A DNA stretch of 64,000 bases from Helianthus annuus. Lineage: Eukaryota; Streptophyta; Magnoliopsida; Asterales; Asteraceae. Made by a program: the position numbers and the translations under genes. The notes under the pieces are model-generated. The model had not been told where the DNA came from. It searched no databases and saw only the letters and a program-made list of their open reading frames with translations. Location: positions 112,788,547-112,852,546 of the forward strand of contig NC_035437.2 in NCBI RefSeq assembly GCF_002127325.2, given 5' to 3'. Of this stretch, positions 21,869 to 35,347 are shown piece after piece; position 1 is the stretch's first letter; every line of letters begins with the position of its first letter.

Positions 21869-21980
21869 ACTTATAACTTCTTTTTGGGTTTTTCATTATT
21901 ATGTTTCCGCTATTCGAACAGAGTTTGGTTTGAACATCAAATGTCTTGGGTTTTATGAATTATTTTAACTACTATATTTT
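21869..21980 (+). other. short non-coding joint replacing protease and N-terminal RT
   Basis: About 110 bp of AT-rich sequence lies where some 1.2 kb coding for protease and the RT fingers should be. It is the scar of an internal deletion or replacement. I recognise nothing in it. Confidence 0.6.
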
Positions 21981-24442
21981 ATGTTTGATGTGATGAATGG
22001 TTTGATATTATTGAACACACCTGCCGTATTTACGGACTTTACGAACAGGGTGCGCAAACCTTGTCTTGACAAGTTCGTTATTGTCTTTATCGACGACATT
22101 CTGATCTACTCCAAGAGTCAGGAGGAGCACGAGCAACACTTACGTCTTATCTTGGAACTTATTCGAAAGGAGCAACTGTATGCAAAGTTTTCAAAATGCG
22201 ACTTCTGGCTTCGTGAAGTCCACTTCTTAGGCCATGTGGTGAACAAGGATGGGATTCATGTTGATCCATCCAAGGTTGATTCGATCAGAAACTGGCCAGC
22301 ACCGCATACACCAACAGAAATACGCCAATTCTTGGGTTTGGCAGGATACCATCGACGGTTCATAAAAGACTTCTCCAAGATTGCTCAGCCGCTTACGTTA
22401 CTGACACAGAAGGGTGTCACCTATCGCTGGGGAGAACCCCAGGAGACTGCTTTCCAGTACCTTAAGGATAGGCTCTGCAGCGCACCTATTCTCCCATTGC
22501 CAGAGGGCACGGACGATTTTGTAGTATACTTGATGCATCCATACAGGGTTTTGGATGTGTGTTGAAGCAGCACGACAAGGCCAATGCTTATGCCTCGCGC
22601 CAACTCAAGATTCATGAACGAAATAATACGACGCACGATTTAGAGCTGGGAGCTGTTGTTTTCGCGCTTAAGATATGGCGACACTACCTGTACGGTACCA
22701 GGTGCACGATTTACACCGATCACAGGAGTCTCGAGCATATCCTTAAGCAGAAGGATTTGAATATGCGTCAAAGACGATGGGTCGAGTTACTGAACGACTA
22801 CGAATGCGCCATCAAGTATCATCCAGGCAAGGCCAATGTTGTGGCTGATGCCCTCAGCCGGAAAGACACTCTACCTAAGCGCGTGCGAGCGCTGCAGCTT
22901 ACTATTCAGTCCAGTCTTCCTGCACAGATACGAGCTGCTCAGTTAGAAGCACTGAAACCCGAAAATGTCAAAGCTGAAGCCTTACGCGGCTCAAGGCAAT
23001 GCATGGAACAAAGGGAAGACGGCGCCTACTATGTAACGGGGCGTATTTGGGTCCCACTTTATGGCGGTTTACGCGAGCTTGTAATGGATGAAGCTCACAA
23101 GTCTCGCTATTCGGTACATCCAGGGTCGGATAAAATGTACCACGACATCAGCACTACTTATTGGTGGCCTAGTATGAAAGCCCACATCGCCACCTATGTT
23201 GGAAAATGCTTAACCTGTGCGAGAGTCAAGGTTGAATACCAGAAACCCTCAGATTTACTTCAACAACCCAAGATACCACAGTGGAAATGGGAAGAAATTT
23301 CCATGGATTTCGTTACAGGCCTACCTAGATCCCAGCGTGGGAACGATACGATATGGGTGATCGTGGATCGACTCACTAAGTCTGCACACTTCCTACCTAT
23401 AAAGGAAACGGATAAGTTCTCCACTCTCGCAGACGTATATCTCAAAGAAGTTGTTTCGAGGCACGGAGTGCCCACCTCTATTATTTCGGATCGCGATGCA
23501 CGATTCACGTCAGAGCTTTGGCAAGCGATGCACAAATCCTTCGGCTCACGATTAGACATGAGCACAGTATATCAACCTCAGACGGATGGGCAGTCTGAGC
23601 GAACTATTCAAACTCTAGAAGACATGCTTCGAGCGTATGTTATCGATTTCGGCAACGGCTGGGAAAAGCACCTCCCTTTGGTGGAGTTCTCGTACAATAA
23701 TAGTTATCACACCAGCATTCAAGCCGCTCCATTCGAGGCATGGTACGGGCGTAAACGCCAGTCACCTCTCTGTTGGGCAGAGGTGGGGGATAGTCAAATC
23801 ACGGGTCCAGAGATTGTAGTGGACGCCACAGAAAAGATTTCAGAGATACGACAACGCATGGCGGCAGCACGCGACCGTCAGAAAGCCTACGCGGGCAAGC
23901 GTAGAAAACCATTGGAATTTGAGGTCGGGGACCGGGTTTTATTGAAAGTTTCACCCTGGAAGGGTGTGGTTCGATTTGGTAAACGAGGCAAACTGAATCC
24001 GCGGTACGTCGGACCATTCGAAATCTTAGAAAAGATTGGTAAAGTAGCCTACAGATTAAAACTACCAGCTGAACTCGGTGCAGTTCACAATGTATTTCAC
24101 GTGTCGAATCTGAAGAAATGCCTATCAGATGAGACCCTTATAGTTCCTTTTAAGGAACTCACTATCGACGAGCGGTTGCAGTTCGTCGAGGAACCAGTTG
24201 AAATCATGGACCGGGATGTTAAGGTCCTCAAACACAAGAGAATCCCTCTTGTTCGAGTTCGTTGGAACTCCCAGCGTGGCCCAGAGTATACCTGGGAACG
24301 CGAAGATCAGATGAAAGAAAAGTATCCCCAGTTATTCGAAACCAATGCATCCACTTCTGAGGCTGAAGCTACTACTACTGAATTTCGGGACGAAATTCCA
24401 AATCAACGGGGGGATGATGTGACACCCCAGGAAAACCAGTGA
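21981..24442 (+). pseudogene. Tekay-2 pol remnant: C-terminal RT, RNase H, integrase, chromodomain
   Basis: The frame enters RT at [13 protein letters not shown] and has the catalytic [10 protein letters not shown] block, the thumb ([17 protein letters not shown]) and the start of RNase H. A 1-bp deletion near 22530 (TGTGAT to TTGAT) breaks the frame at the first catalytic Asp of RNase H. The next frame continues from about 22535 through [18 protein letters not shown], the integrase HHCC and core ([23 protein letters not shown]), the [14 protein letters not shown] block and the chromodomain ([10 protein letters not shown]), ending at 24442 inside the LTR start. Protease and the RT palm start are missing, so no active Pol can be made. 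Confidence 0.85.
24381..24417 (+). promoter_or_regulatory. stem-loop and polypurine tract before the Tekay-2 3' LTR
   Basis: AATTTCG-GGA-CGAAATT (24381-24397) is a perfect 7-bp stem with a 3-nt loop. It is followed by the purine tract ACGGGGGGATGA up to 24417 and the LTR start at 24418. The same layout with a different stem sequence is in Tekay-1 (5022-5059). Confidence 0.7.
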
Positions 24443-26703
24443 ACGATGTAACTTACCTAGCTTCCTCAGTGAGTGCGTACCAAATTTCGGGACGAAATTT
24501 CTTTCAAGTTGGGGATAATGTGACAACTCGAATTTCCAAGATTCGATTTCATATGTATTACACGATCATGTATTGACTAGTCACTTATTTGCACATATGG
24601 TTGCCATGAAATTTTATACGTTTTGTTTGTTTGATTGTACATAGTTGTTTGTTTGTTACATTGTGAAACTTGTAAAATGTGTAAACTTGTTAGTATGAAA
24701 CACATTTCATCACACAAACAACCTTCGAAGGATGTCCAACCTTCGAAGGATGTCCAACCTTCGAAGGATGTCCACGAAACATGATAGATAGATCGAAGGA
24801 TCACGAAAGATAACTTTAGGTTCGAAACATAATCCTTCGACATCTTTCGGCCCAGTCTTTCAGATGGGCTTGGCCCATTCCTGTGATACGATTTAAAAAC
24901 GTGAAAACATGTATGTTGGCTGTTATTGTTCAAACCCTAGCTCCATTGTGTGTGACGGCAACCACGAATTTGCGGAGACTACTTGCTGATCAACTCTTGT
25001 TGCTTTCTATCCCGGTTAGTGTCTAGTGTATATGATTTGTCACTAAATGTACGGTATGAATGTTATAATTGTCTAATTGTCTTGCAATATGTGTTTATAT
25101 GATCGGATACGTACGGTATGAATGTTATAATGGTTTAGCAAGGATAATTAAAGTGAACTGCCATGATTGTTAAGATTCTGTTGATTAATCGGCTAGCAAA
25201 TCGGATCCGTTGTGATATTGTATGATGATAAGGTTTTATGGATTGGTTGTGATATTATGCAATTCGGATTTGTTATTGTTCGTTGTTCTTGAAATCGGAT
25301 CGTATAGGATAAAGTGTCAATCTTGTTCTTTTGGTTAAATTAGGGTTCATGAGGTTTATTATGAAAGTCCCTGTTTGATCGATTTTGGATAACCGATTTC
25401 TGGAAAATGTGTTAATTGATAATCACGGATAAAACTTAGAAACTTTGAATAAGCGTAACTGATTATGAAAACGTAACTGCTTATGTCGAAAGATACTTGT
25501 CTACTCGAAACATAGTTGTGACCGAAAGATATCTGTTGACCGAAAGATACATGTTGACCGAAAGATATGTGTGTGATCGAAAGATGACAATAGGTTCGAA
25601 ACATAACCTTCGGTCCGAAAGATAACTGAGATAACTAATGTGTCGAAAGATAAGGGTGGATCGAAAGATGCTTGGTTATGAATGTACTTTGAAAGATGGA
25701 ATTATATGTTTGATTTATTTGGCATGCCATGCTTGATGAACGTTAACATTTGTATACGTGAAGTAATACGTGTTGTGCCGTTATGCAAACTGACTGTTAT
25801 GTGAACATTAAATTGCATGCGTATCATTGCGAACATGAACTGATTTGTTATACGTGCATACAATAGGACGTGACTAATTACTTGTGAGTGCATAATCTAG
25901 CATACCGAGCAAACCAAGGTGAGTTCACACTCTTACCAAGGCATGGGATTCCCGGGGTGTTGGGAATGGGATTGAAAGGTTGATTAGATACTTTATTGAC
26001 ACTATGCCTAGACTACTACTTTACTATCCTCGGTTGTGAAGGATACCTATAGTTACGAGTAGTCTAGTGGTTATACAACGTGGAACACCACCACACAGTA
26101 ACGTGGAACACCACCACACAGTAACGTGGAACACCACCACACAGTAACGTGGAACACCACCACACAGTAACGTGGAACACCACCACACAGTAACGTGGAA
26201 CACCACCACACAGTAACGTGGAACACCACCACACAGTAACGTGGAACACCACCACACAGTAACGTGGAACACCACCACCAGTAACGTGGAACACCACCAC
26301 CAGTAGAACATACAATCGGCCCAGTAGAGCCACCTGTTACAAACGAACTTACTATTACGCATTTACTTTCTGTGAACTCGCTCAACTAGTTTGTTGATCA
26401 TTCTGTTACATGCCTTGCAGATCGTTAGGTACTTGGAGCTTGCACTGGTGAAGCGGGTCGTTGTGGACAAGGATCGTGACTTTTCCGTTAAACTATTATG
26501 ACACTTAAAACTGTTAACTACTACTGGTTTATTTACTATGCTTCCGCTACATTTTGAAACGATGATTTGTTTGATCACCTTTTGTATTGAATGGATGGTT
26601 TTTATTAATAATTAATGTATGTTCAATATGATTGGTGGCTTGATCCTGGTCAGTCACGCTCCCAAGCGGTGATACTCCGCAGGTGGATTTTGGGGGTGTG
26701 ACA
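24418..26703 (+). repeat. 3' LTR of Tekay-2
   Basis: 2286 bp, offset exactly 6466 bp from the 5' LTR and nearly identical to it, including the 23-bp array at 26078-26305. Confidence 0.95.
26078..26305 (+). repeat. tandem array in the 3' LTR (8 x 23 bp + 2 x 22 bp)
   Basis: Same ten units as at 19612-19839, with no change in unit number between the two LTRs. This supports a very recent insertion. Confidence 0.95.
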
Positions 26704-26708
26704 GGTTT
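26704..26708. repeat. target site duplication (right), ggttt
   Basis: Pairs with 17947-17951; element E gag resumes here. Confidence 0.9.
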
Positions 26709-28160
26709 TGGTTCTACCTTAACAGGATCAGCCTTAAAATGGCTCTTAAATGTTCCTCCTCACTCAATTACTTCATTTGCTCATTTGGTTAATTTGTTTA
26801 ATAGTCAATTTTCTTGCAGCCGATGTTTTGAGAAACTAACCAGTGATCTTTACAGGATAACTCAAGGACCCCAGGAATCCTTGAGGGATTATGTGAATAA
26901 ATTCAGTCGGGAATCCTTAGATATCCCGCATCTTGATGTTGCAACAGCTGTGCAGGCTTTCAAGATGGGGTTGCAAAAAGATTCTCAATTTTACCAGGAT
27001 CTTGTAATGAATCCCTACAGGAATCTGGATGAAGCTCGTAACAGGGCTCTGAGATATATTCGGTTGGAGGATGATAAAAAGATGCAAGAGAGGATGAACT
27101 CATCTACAACCTATGAGTCAACCAACAGGAAATCAGAATCCTCGTATAAACCGTATCGCTCTAAGCCATATGGCAGAAATGACAGCAAGAAAGTGAATGG
27201 TGTTGAAGATGAGGATCCTGAAGAATATCCTGAATTATCTGAATACTGTTTTTCTGTTAATATACTTGAACTGATGTATGCTATGCGGGGTTTAGGGGAC
27301 AAAGCCAGAAGGCCTCGGAAGAATCAACAAAAAGCTGATTGGAAGGATAAGTCCAAATGGTGTGCCTTCCACGAGGATTTCAGACATGTCACTGAGGATT
27401 GCATTGCTCTAAGGAAAGAAATAAGCTACCTCCTGAGCAAAGGGTATTTGAAGGATCTACTAGGAAGAAAGAAGAATAAAGGACAGGATCCTGAGAAGGA
27501 TCCTGAACGAGCAGCATCACCTCCTACAGATGCCAAAATAATTAACTTTATTTCAGGAGGATCCGACATTTATGGGACTTCATATTCTGCGGCCAAGAGA
27601 CATGCAAAGGAGGCTAAAGCCGAAAGAGGAGAAAAGCCAACCAGAATGACAACCCTCACAACTGATAAAGTGATCACTTTTGATAGTGATGACAGGGATA
27701 CTGTTCAGGATCCTCACCATGATGCTCTAGTAATTACATTATATGTTGCTAACCATTTTGTACGTAGGATACTGGTAGATAATGGCAGCTCCGTCAACAT
27801 AATTCAGCTGGAGACATTGAAGAGAATGAATGTATCCCCGATGGATATTACTTCGAAATCCACTATGCTTGTCGGTTTTAGTGGAGAAGCCAGGAATACC
27901 GTAGGGGAGATAAAATTGCCTGTATACGTTGAAGGGGTCAACTCAATGCAGCGCTTCTGTTTCATGGACTCCCTATCCTGCTATAATATTATATTAGGTA
28001 GGCCTTGGAACCATGATATGAAAGCTGTGCCGTCAACCTATCATCAATGCATCAAGATACCTACCCCTTGGGAGTAGTAAAAGTGGAAAGTGACCTTCAG
28101 GAAGCAAAAGAGTGCTATTCTTCTTCGATGAAGTCCTTGACGAAGCCTAGTGCAGCATAG
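26704..28160 (+). pseudogene. Tat element E gag C-terminus and protease
   Basis: The gag domain resumes (GSTLTGSALKWLLNVPP, FEKLTSDLYRIT, FSRESLDIPHLD). Then comes a CX2HX4HX4C knuckle (WCAFHEDFRHVTEDC), a variant of the usual CCHC that all Tat copies here share. The aspartic protease follows with RRILVDNGSSVNIIQ as the active-site block. A 1-bp deletion near 28070 (TGGGGA to TTGGGA context) breaks the frame shortly before the end. Read past it, the protein ends ..KPSAA at the TAG 28158-28160. Confidence 0.8.
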
Positions 28161-28166
28161 CAATTA
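28158..28166 (+). promoter_or_regulatory. read-through type stop context UAG-CAA-UUA in element E
   Basis: The gag-protease frame ends in TAG followed by CAA TTA, and the pol frame continues in phase after it. The codon before is GCA here but CAA in copies A, C and D. The UAG and the six nucleotides after it are conserved. Confidence 0.7.
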
Positions 28167-28525
28167 AAGATGCGGGCCCAGGATATTGTTGAGGCTTCCG
28201 AGCAGGATGTAAAGAAAGTTATCCTGGATCAGAATAATCCAAATATCTCGGTGCTCGTATGAACCAATATCCCTCAGGATTTTGAAAATCAATTGACTAA
28301 CTTTTTGAAATGCAGGATGTCAACATTCGCATGGAAGCATGAGGATATGACAGGTATTTCCAAGGATATTATAACACATAAGCTCGGTATTGACAAATCG
28401 TTTAAGCCTGTCCAACAAAAGTGGAGGAAATTTGCTCCGGAGCGAAATGTGATCATCCAAGAGGAAGTTAAAAGACTACTGAAAAGCAAGATGATTAGGG
28501 AAGTAAAGTTTCCTAAATGGCTGGT
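28161..28525 (+). pseudogene. Tat element E pol, N-terminus only
   Basis: Frame after the leaky stop: ASEQDVKKVILDQNN, a frame disturbance near 28260-28290, then MSTFAWKHEDMTGISKDIITHKLGID and PERNVIIQEEVKRLL up to REVKFPKWL. There the LTR of Tat chain A/B (TGTTTTGGTC) interrupts at 28526. These blocks match the start of pol in copies A-D. The rest of RT, the RNase H domains and integrase should lie beyond the chain, outside this window. Confidence 0.8.
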
Positions 28526-29241
28526 GTTTTGGTCAAAAATCTGATTAGGATAATGCAACCAAACTCTTAGTTATGGGGTATGATGCTTGAAATGAGGTAC
28601 AATGATAAGGATCACTTAGATGTATTTTGCACAATTGACACAAAGATTTATACGAGGAAAAAGCCCTTGATCAATGAGTGATCTCCGGCATAAAAAACCT
28701 CGGGTGATGGAAACTACCGATCACCAAGTTCAAATTAACCAACAAATATTTACAACTTCGGATAGTAACGAGCTAGGTACAAGGATCACTATGGTATATC
28801 GTGCAAAAATGTGTGAAAACTGTTAAGTGTTCTGCTGTATGCTTGAGAGTGCAATTGTACGAGCGTGTGTAGCTGAAATTAGCAAAAGTGTTCTAACTAC
28901 TAGCTCGTTACCCCTTTAAAAATAGAAGTTAACTACGCTAACAAACTATCCGAAATTCGTGCCATGCTCCCACGTTCTCCACAACGTCCCTTCTCGGTCA
29001 AACGTGTGCGAAATAGCCGTGGAATATTCGATAGTAACGTTGCTAAGACCAGGTCCAACTTGTAACTCCTGCAAAACAATACGAAATTCAAAGAGAACAA
29101 TCGTTAGTATAAGGATCCTCAGGGTGATCCATGATCCTGATCCTGAAGCACTTCTGAGGATCACTATCTGTCATAGAAGTAAGGATCACTAATAGGATAA
29201 CAAGTGAGGATCACGGGCTATTAGAAAATCCTCCCCTAACA
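28526..29241 (-). repeat. 3' LTR of copy A
   Basis: 716 bp, plus-strand TGTTTTGGTC to CCCTAACA, followed by the minus-strand polypurine tract (attgcccccaaaat at 29242 onward). It is noticeably diverged from the 38008-38760 LTR. Confidence 0.85.
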
Positions 29242-29358
29242 ATTGCCCCCAAAATATAAGGAGTAATTTGTAAAATGAACGAGTTATATTTTACTGATCT
29301 TATCCGCAACTAACTAACGGATATATAGCCGTTGATATAGAAATATCCGTTGCAATTC

Positions 29359-29403
29359 TGACGTCACAGAAGTGACAACCCTGCACGATCATGATTATAA
29401 ATA
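29359..29403 (+). promoter_or_regulatory. promoter of the accessory gene, copy A (TGACGTCA and TATA box)
   Basis: TGACGTCA (29359-29366), a bZIP-type ACGT-core palindrome, lies 30 bp before TATAAATA (29396-29403). The ATG is at 29547. Copy B has the same pair. Confidence 0.6.
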
Positions 29404-29546
29404 GGAGATAGAGATAGGATCAATTAGCATTTAAATTTCGGAGATACTCCCTTTATAATCTCATCCGAAGATCACACAGGTATTCTCTCTTCACCTTCTT
29501 CCTTCTCTTACTCTGTTTTATTTCTTTTTCTTTCATCTCGCAAAAA

Positions 29547-30605
29547 ATGTTGCTCCGGAAAGGATCATCGAGCAAGAAGGGATCGATCTTGGAATGTCTG
29601 AGCTGGGTGAGATGTATGACCTCACTACTTTCGGATCCCACCGTTACTTGTTCAAACGAAAAGCTGGTGAAGAGCACCCGATCTTCAAAGCCACCAAAAA
29701 GCTTGATCCTGAGACCAGAAGTTTTCAAGTCACCATCCAAGATTCACAAGAAGTATCCTCCGCATCTGCCACAATGTCAAGTAAGTATCCTCATTAAAAG
29801 GTAGTTCTATGTAGGATTTTTTGAATTAGTTAAAGTACTTATCTTATTTTGATTGTGTAGGCGCTGGGAAATCTGCTAAGTTTGCCAAGTCTGCCTCCAA
29901 GTTCGGGATTGATGAACTTACCAATGTCAAGTCTTCAAGAAAGAAGACTTCTGTTGCCAGTCCCTCTGCTTCGGCCCCTAAAGCACCTGTTAGGGGTAAG
30001 GGGAAGAAGAGAAAGACTTCTGAGGATCTCCAAGGATTTCCCCTGCTCCGCCAGCAGTTTCTTGATTATGTTAATGAAGTAAGAATCATTGCCCCTGTTT
30101 GCTATCCTACCTGAGTATCCTGCTTGTATATTCTGTTTCTTTGAGGATCACCCGATCCTGATCTTACCTTTTTCCCTTTTTGCAGAAACTTGCTGAAGTA
30201 GAGACCTACCTAGGCCATGTCGAGGATCAGGAAAGCCAAATCGCCGACCTTCAACAAATGGGCGTGTTGAAGGATCTTAAGATAGCTGATCTTGAGAAGG
30301 AGCTCCGGGCTACGAAGGATGAGGCTGCTCAAATGTTGATCAACATGGATGGCAAAAAGCAGGAGATCACCCAGGATGCCAAGGTCTCTGCCGCAATTGC
30401 TATGTATAAGATACAATTGCAGATGGCTGCGGAGGCTCAGGATCCTGCCTTCGACAAGAGCTCATGGGATGTGGAGGGTTGGAAGGCAAGGCTGGCAGAA
30501 TTGGAGGATGATGATGAAGCTGAGGATATCCCTATGCTTGAAGGTGGTGATGCTGGCATGGATCAGGGTGGAGAAGCTGGTGGTGATGGAGCAGCGAAGG
30601 TTTAA
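29547..30605 (+). pseudogene. accessory gene (opposite strand), copy A, with two exon deletions
   Basis: Compared with copy D, about 320 bp of exon 1 are missing right after the first codons (joint at 29560). A second deletion (about 29699) fuses the middle of exon 1 to exon 2 and removes intron 1. The rest is normal: exon end 29780, intron 29781-29860, exon 3 29861-30078 (218 bp as in B-D), intron 30079-30185, exon 4 30186-30605. The coiled coil and acidic tail remain open to TAA 30605. The first deletion puts the ATG out of frame with the following part, so this is a remnant. Confidence 0.75.
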
Positions 30606-30873
30606 GCTGCTGGATTGGGCGATGATGGATATTTCGAGACTAGGTCGGAGCCCAATTTTTTAAGTTTGGTAGTCGTTTGTTTGTGGTTGTGATTGAAACA
30701 ATGATGGTCTGTACTTAAACAATAGTTTTTAGGGTTAAGGATCCTGGATCCTTTGGACAATAGGTAGGATCGCAAATGGTGGAGGGATCCTCTGTTTGGG
30801 GGATGAAGCCTTTGTGATCCTGCCGTCTTTAATTTCCTGCACCTGGTAAGACCGCATAGACAATGGACACCCT

Positions 30874-30927
30874 TTGCCAACCCATGTGGACGGGCCACGT
30901 CTTGCTGGTAGAAACGTGGGTTGGCAA
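30874..30927 (+). other. conserved hairpin after the accessory gene, copy A
   Basis: TTGCCAACCCA (30874-30884) and TGGGTTGGCAA (30917-30927) form a perfect 11-bp stem around a 32-nt loop that itself has GTGG/CCAC arms. It is present in all four copies. Confidence 0.7.
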
Positions 30928-31381
30928 TTTTGACAACTTTTTTGAAAGGGTTTAAGATCCTTTGTTAATAATATAACTTTAATCTTTCTGGCTTATCTCG
31001 TGTTGTTATCCTTTATTTGTCTTCTTATTTTCCAGTTTATTTTAGAAACATATTTGTTCGAGTAACAAGAGTTGAGCAAACCATGTTTAATAAATTTAGG
31101 ATATGATCCTAGATCAAATATCCTGACACTGAAAATTTTTGAAGCAATCAATTTCAAGGATCATAGGTTTAGTTGTCAAAGTGTAAGGGTTGTTTAGCAT
31201 AATCAAAATAGTCAAGGATCATACCTGAGGATCCAAGTTAGGATCCTAACCTTTAATCAAGATACCCAAAAGCGAAATTTTAACGGATAATAAGGATTAA
31301 GGATCCTTATTTGTTTAACTTCGAGAACCTGAAAAACGGAACATAACTTGGGACTAAGCCAATGTAAAAGATAAATTAATA

Positions 31382-31542
31382 ACTGGGGACATGCCCAAAG
31401 GATAACTGGGGATGATCCCAAAGGATCACTGGGGACAAGCCCAAAGGATAGCTGGGGATGATCCCAAAGGATCACTGGGGACAAGCCCAAAGGATAACTG
31501 GGGACAAGCCCAAAGGATAACTGGGGACAAGCCCAAAGGATC
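31382..31542. repeat. array of 23-bp repeats between accessory gene and pol, copy A
   Basis: Seven 23-bp units of the type actggggacaagcccaaag, alternating with variants with gatgatccc. More diverged units lie at about 31779-31822. Each unit has an imperfect GGGG...CCC dyad. Confidence 0.85.
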
Positions 31543-32050
31543 GTATGTAAACTGGAGTATGGCCCTTACTGGCGACTATCCAAACTTAGTGACATGAAAA
31601 TGTCAAAACCTTAGCTAACGTGAAAACGTTAGAAACCTTAGGAACGGATGTATGGTACGTCTACCATTATACGTAGGATCCTAGGTATAGCCAGTACGAT
31701 GAGGTTGTCAGCCCCGGAAGTGGGTACTGGTCCCAAAGACGTGAACTATATCAGGATCATCGTGCGCTGCTGGCGGAAACTGGGGATAATCCCAAGGATA
31801 ACTGGGGTTGAACCCAAGGATCTGCGGTGCTTTTGAAGATCTTTAACGATATGCTGAAGATACCTGAACTATCATAACTCAAATGGTTCGTGAGAAGAGG
31901 ATGAAGGATACATGATCCTTATAGTTAGGTAAAAAGTAAGGAAATGTAATAGTTTTAAGATAAGGATATTACCAGAGTAAGGATCACTGACATCACCGGG
32001 ATCCTTCGAGGATACTTCAATGTAAGGATCACATGCTTGAAGGATCATGT

Positions 32051-35347
<3,297 letters not shown>

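Larger units (their letters stand above)
17952..26703 (+). mobile_element. Tekay-2: young but internally deleted Ty3/Gypsy chromovirus with TSD
   Basis: Two LTRs of exactly 2286 bp (17952-20237 and 24418-26703), TSD ggttt, PBS and polypurine tract bound an 8752-bp element inserted in element E gag. By eye I found only one LTR mismatch (agataaaac versus ggataaaac, near 18960 and 25426), so it is very recent. Yet the protease and the N-terminal half of RT are missing and pol carries a frameshift. The copy was therefore probably mobilised with proteins from another element. Confidence 0.9.
10509..28525 (+). mobile_element. Tat element E: older Ty3/Gypsy element broken by three insertions
   Basis: The pieces, in order, are: LTR 10509-10843 and 16594-16983, PBS 16987-17004, gag 17088-17951 and 26704-28157, a leaky-type stop at 28158, and the start of pol to 28525. 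The gaps are a gag-only Sirevirus-like element, a Tekay element, and the A/B Tat chain at 28526. Its proteins are clearly but distantly similar to copies A-D (GSTLTGSALKWLL, LDIPHLD, WCAFHEDF, SSVNIIQL). A nonsense codon, a 22-bp duplication and a 1-bp deletion in gag-protease show that it is old. Its 3' half is outside the window. Confidence 0.8.

Noticed and set aside
31412..31597. Small plus-strand frame with PKDHWGQAQ-like repeats
   Set aside because: A translation of the 23-bp non-coding array; unit number and phase vary among copies.
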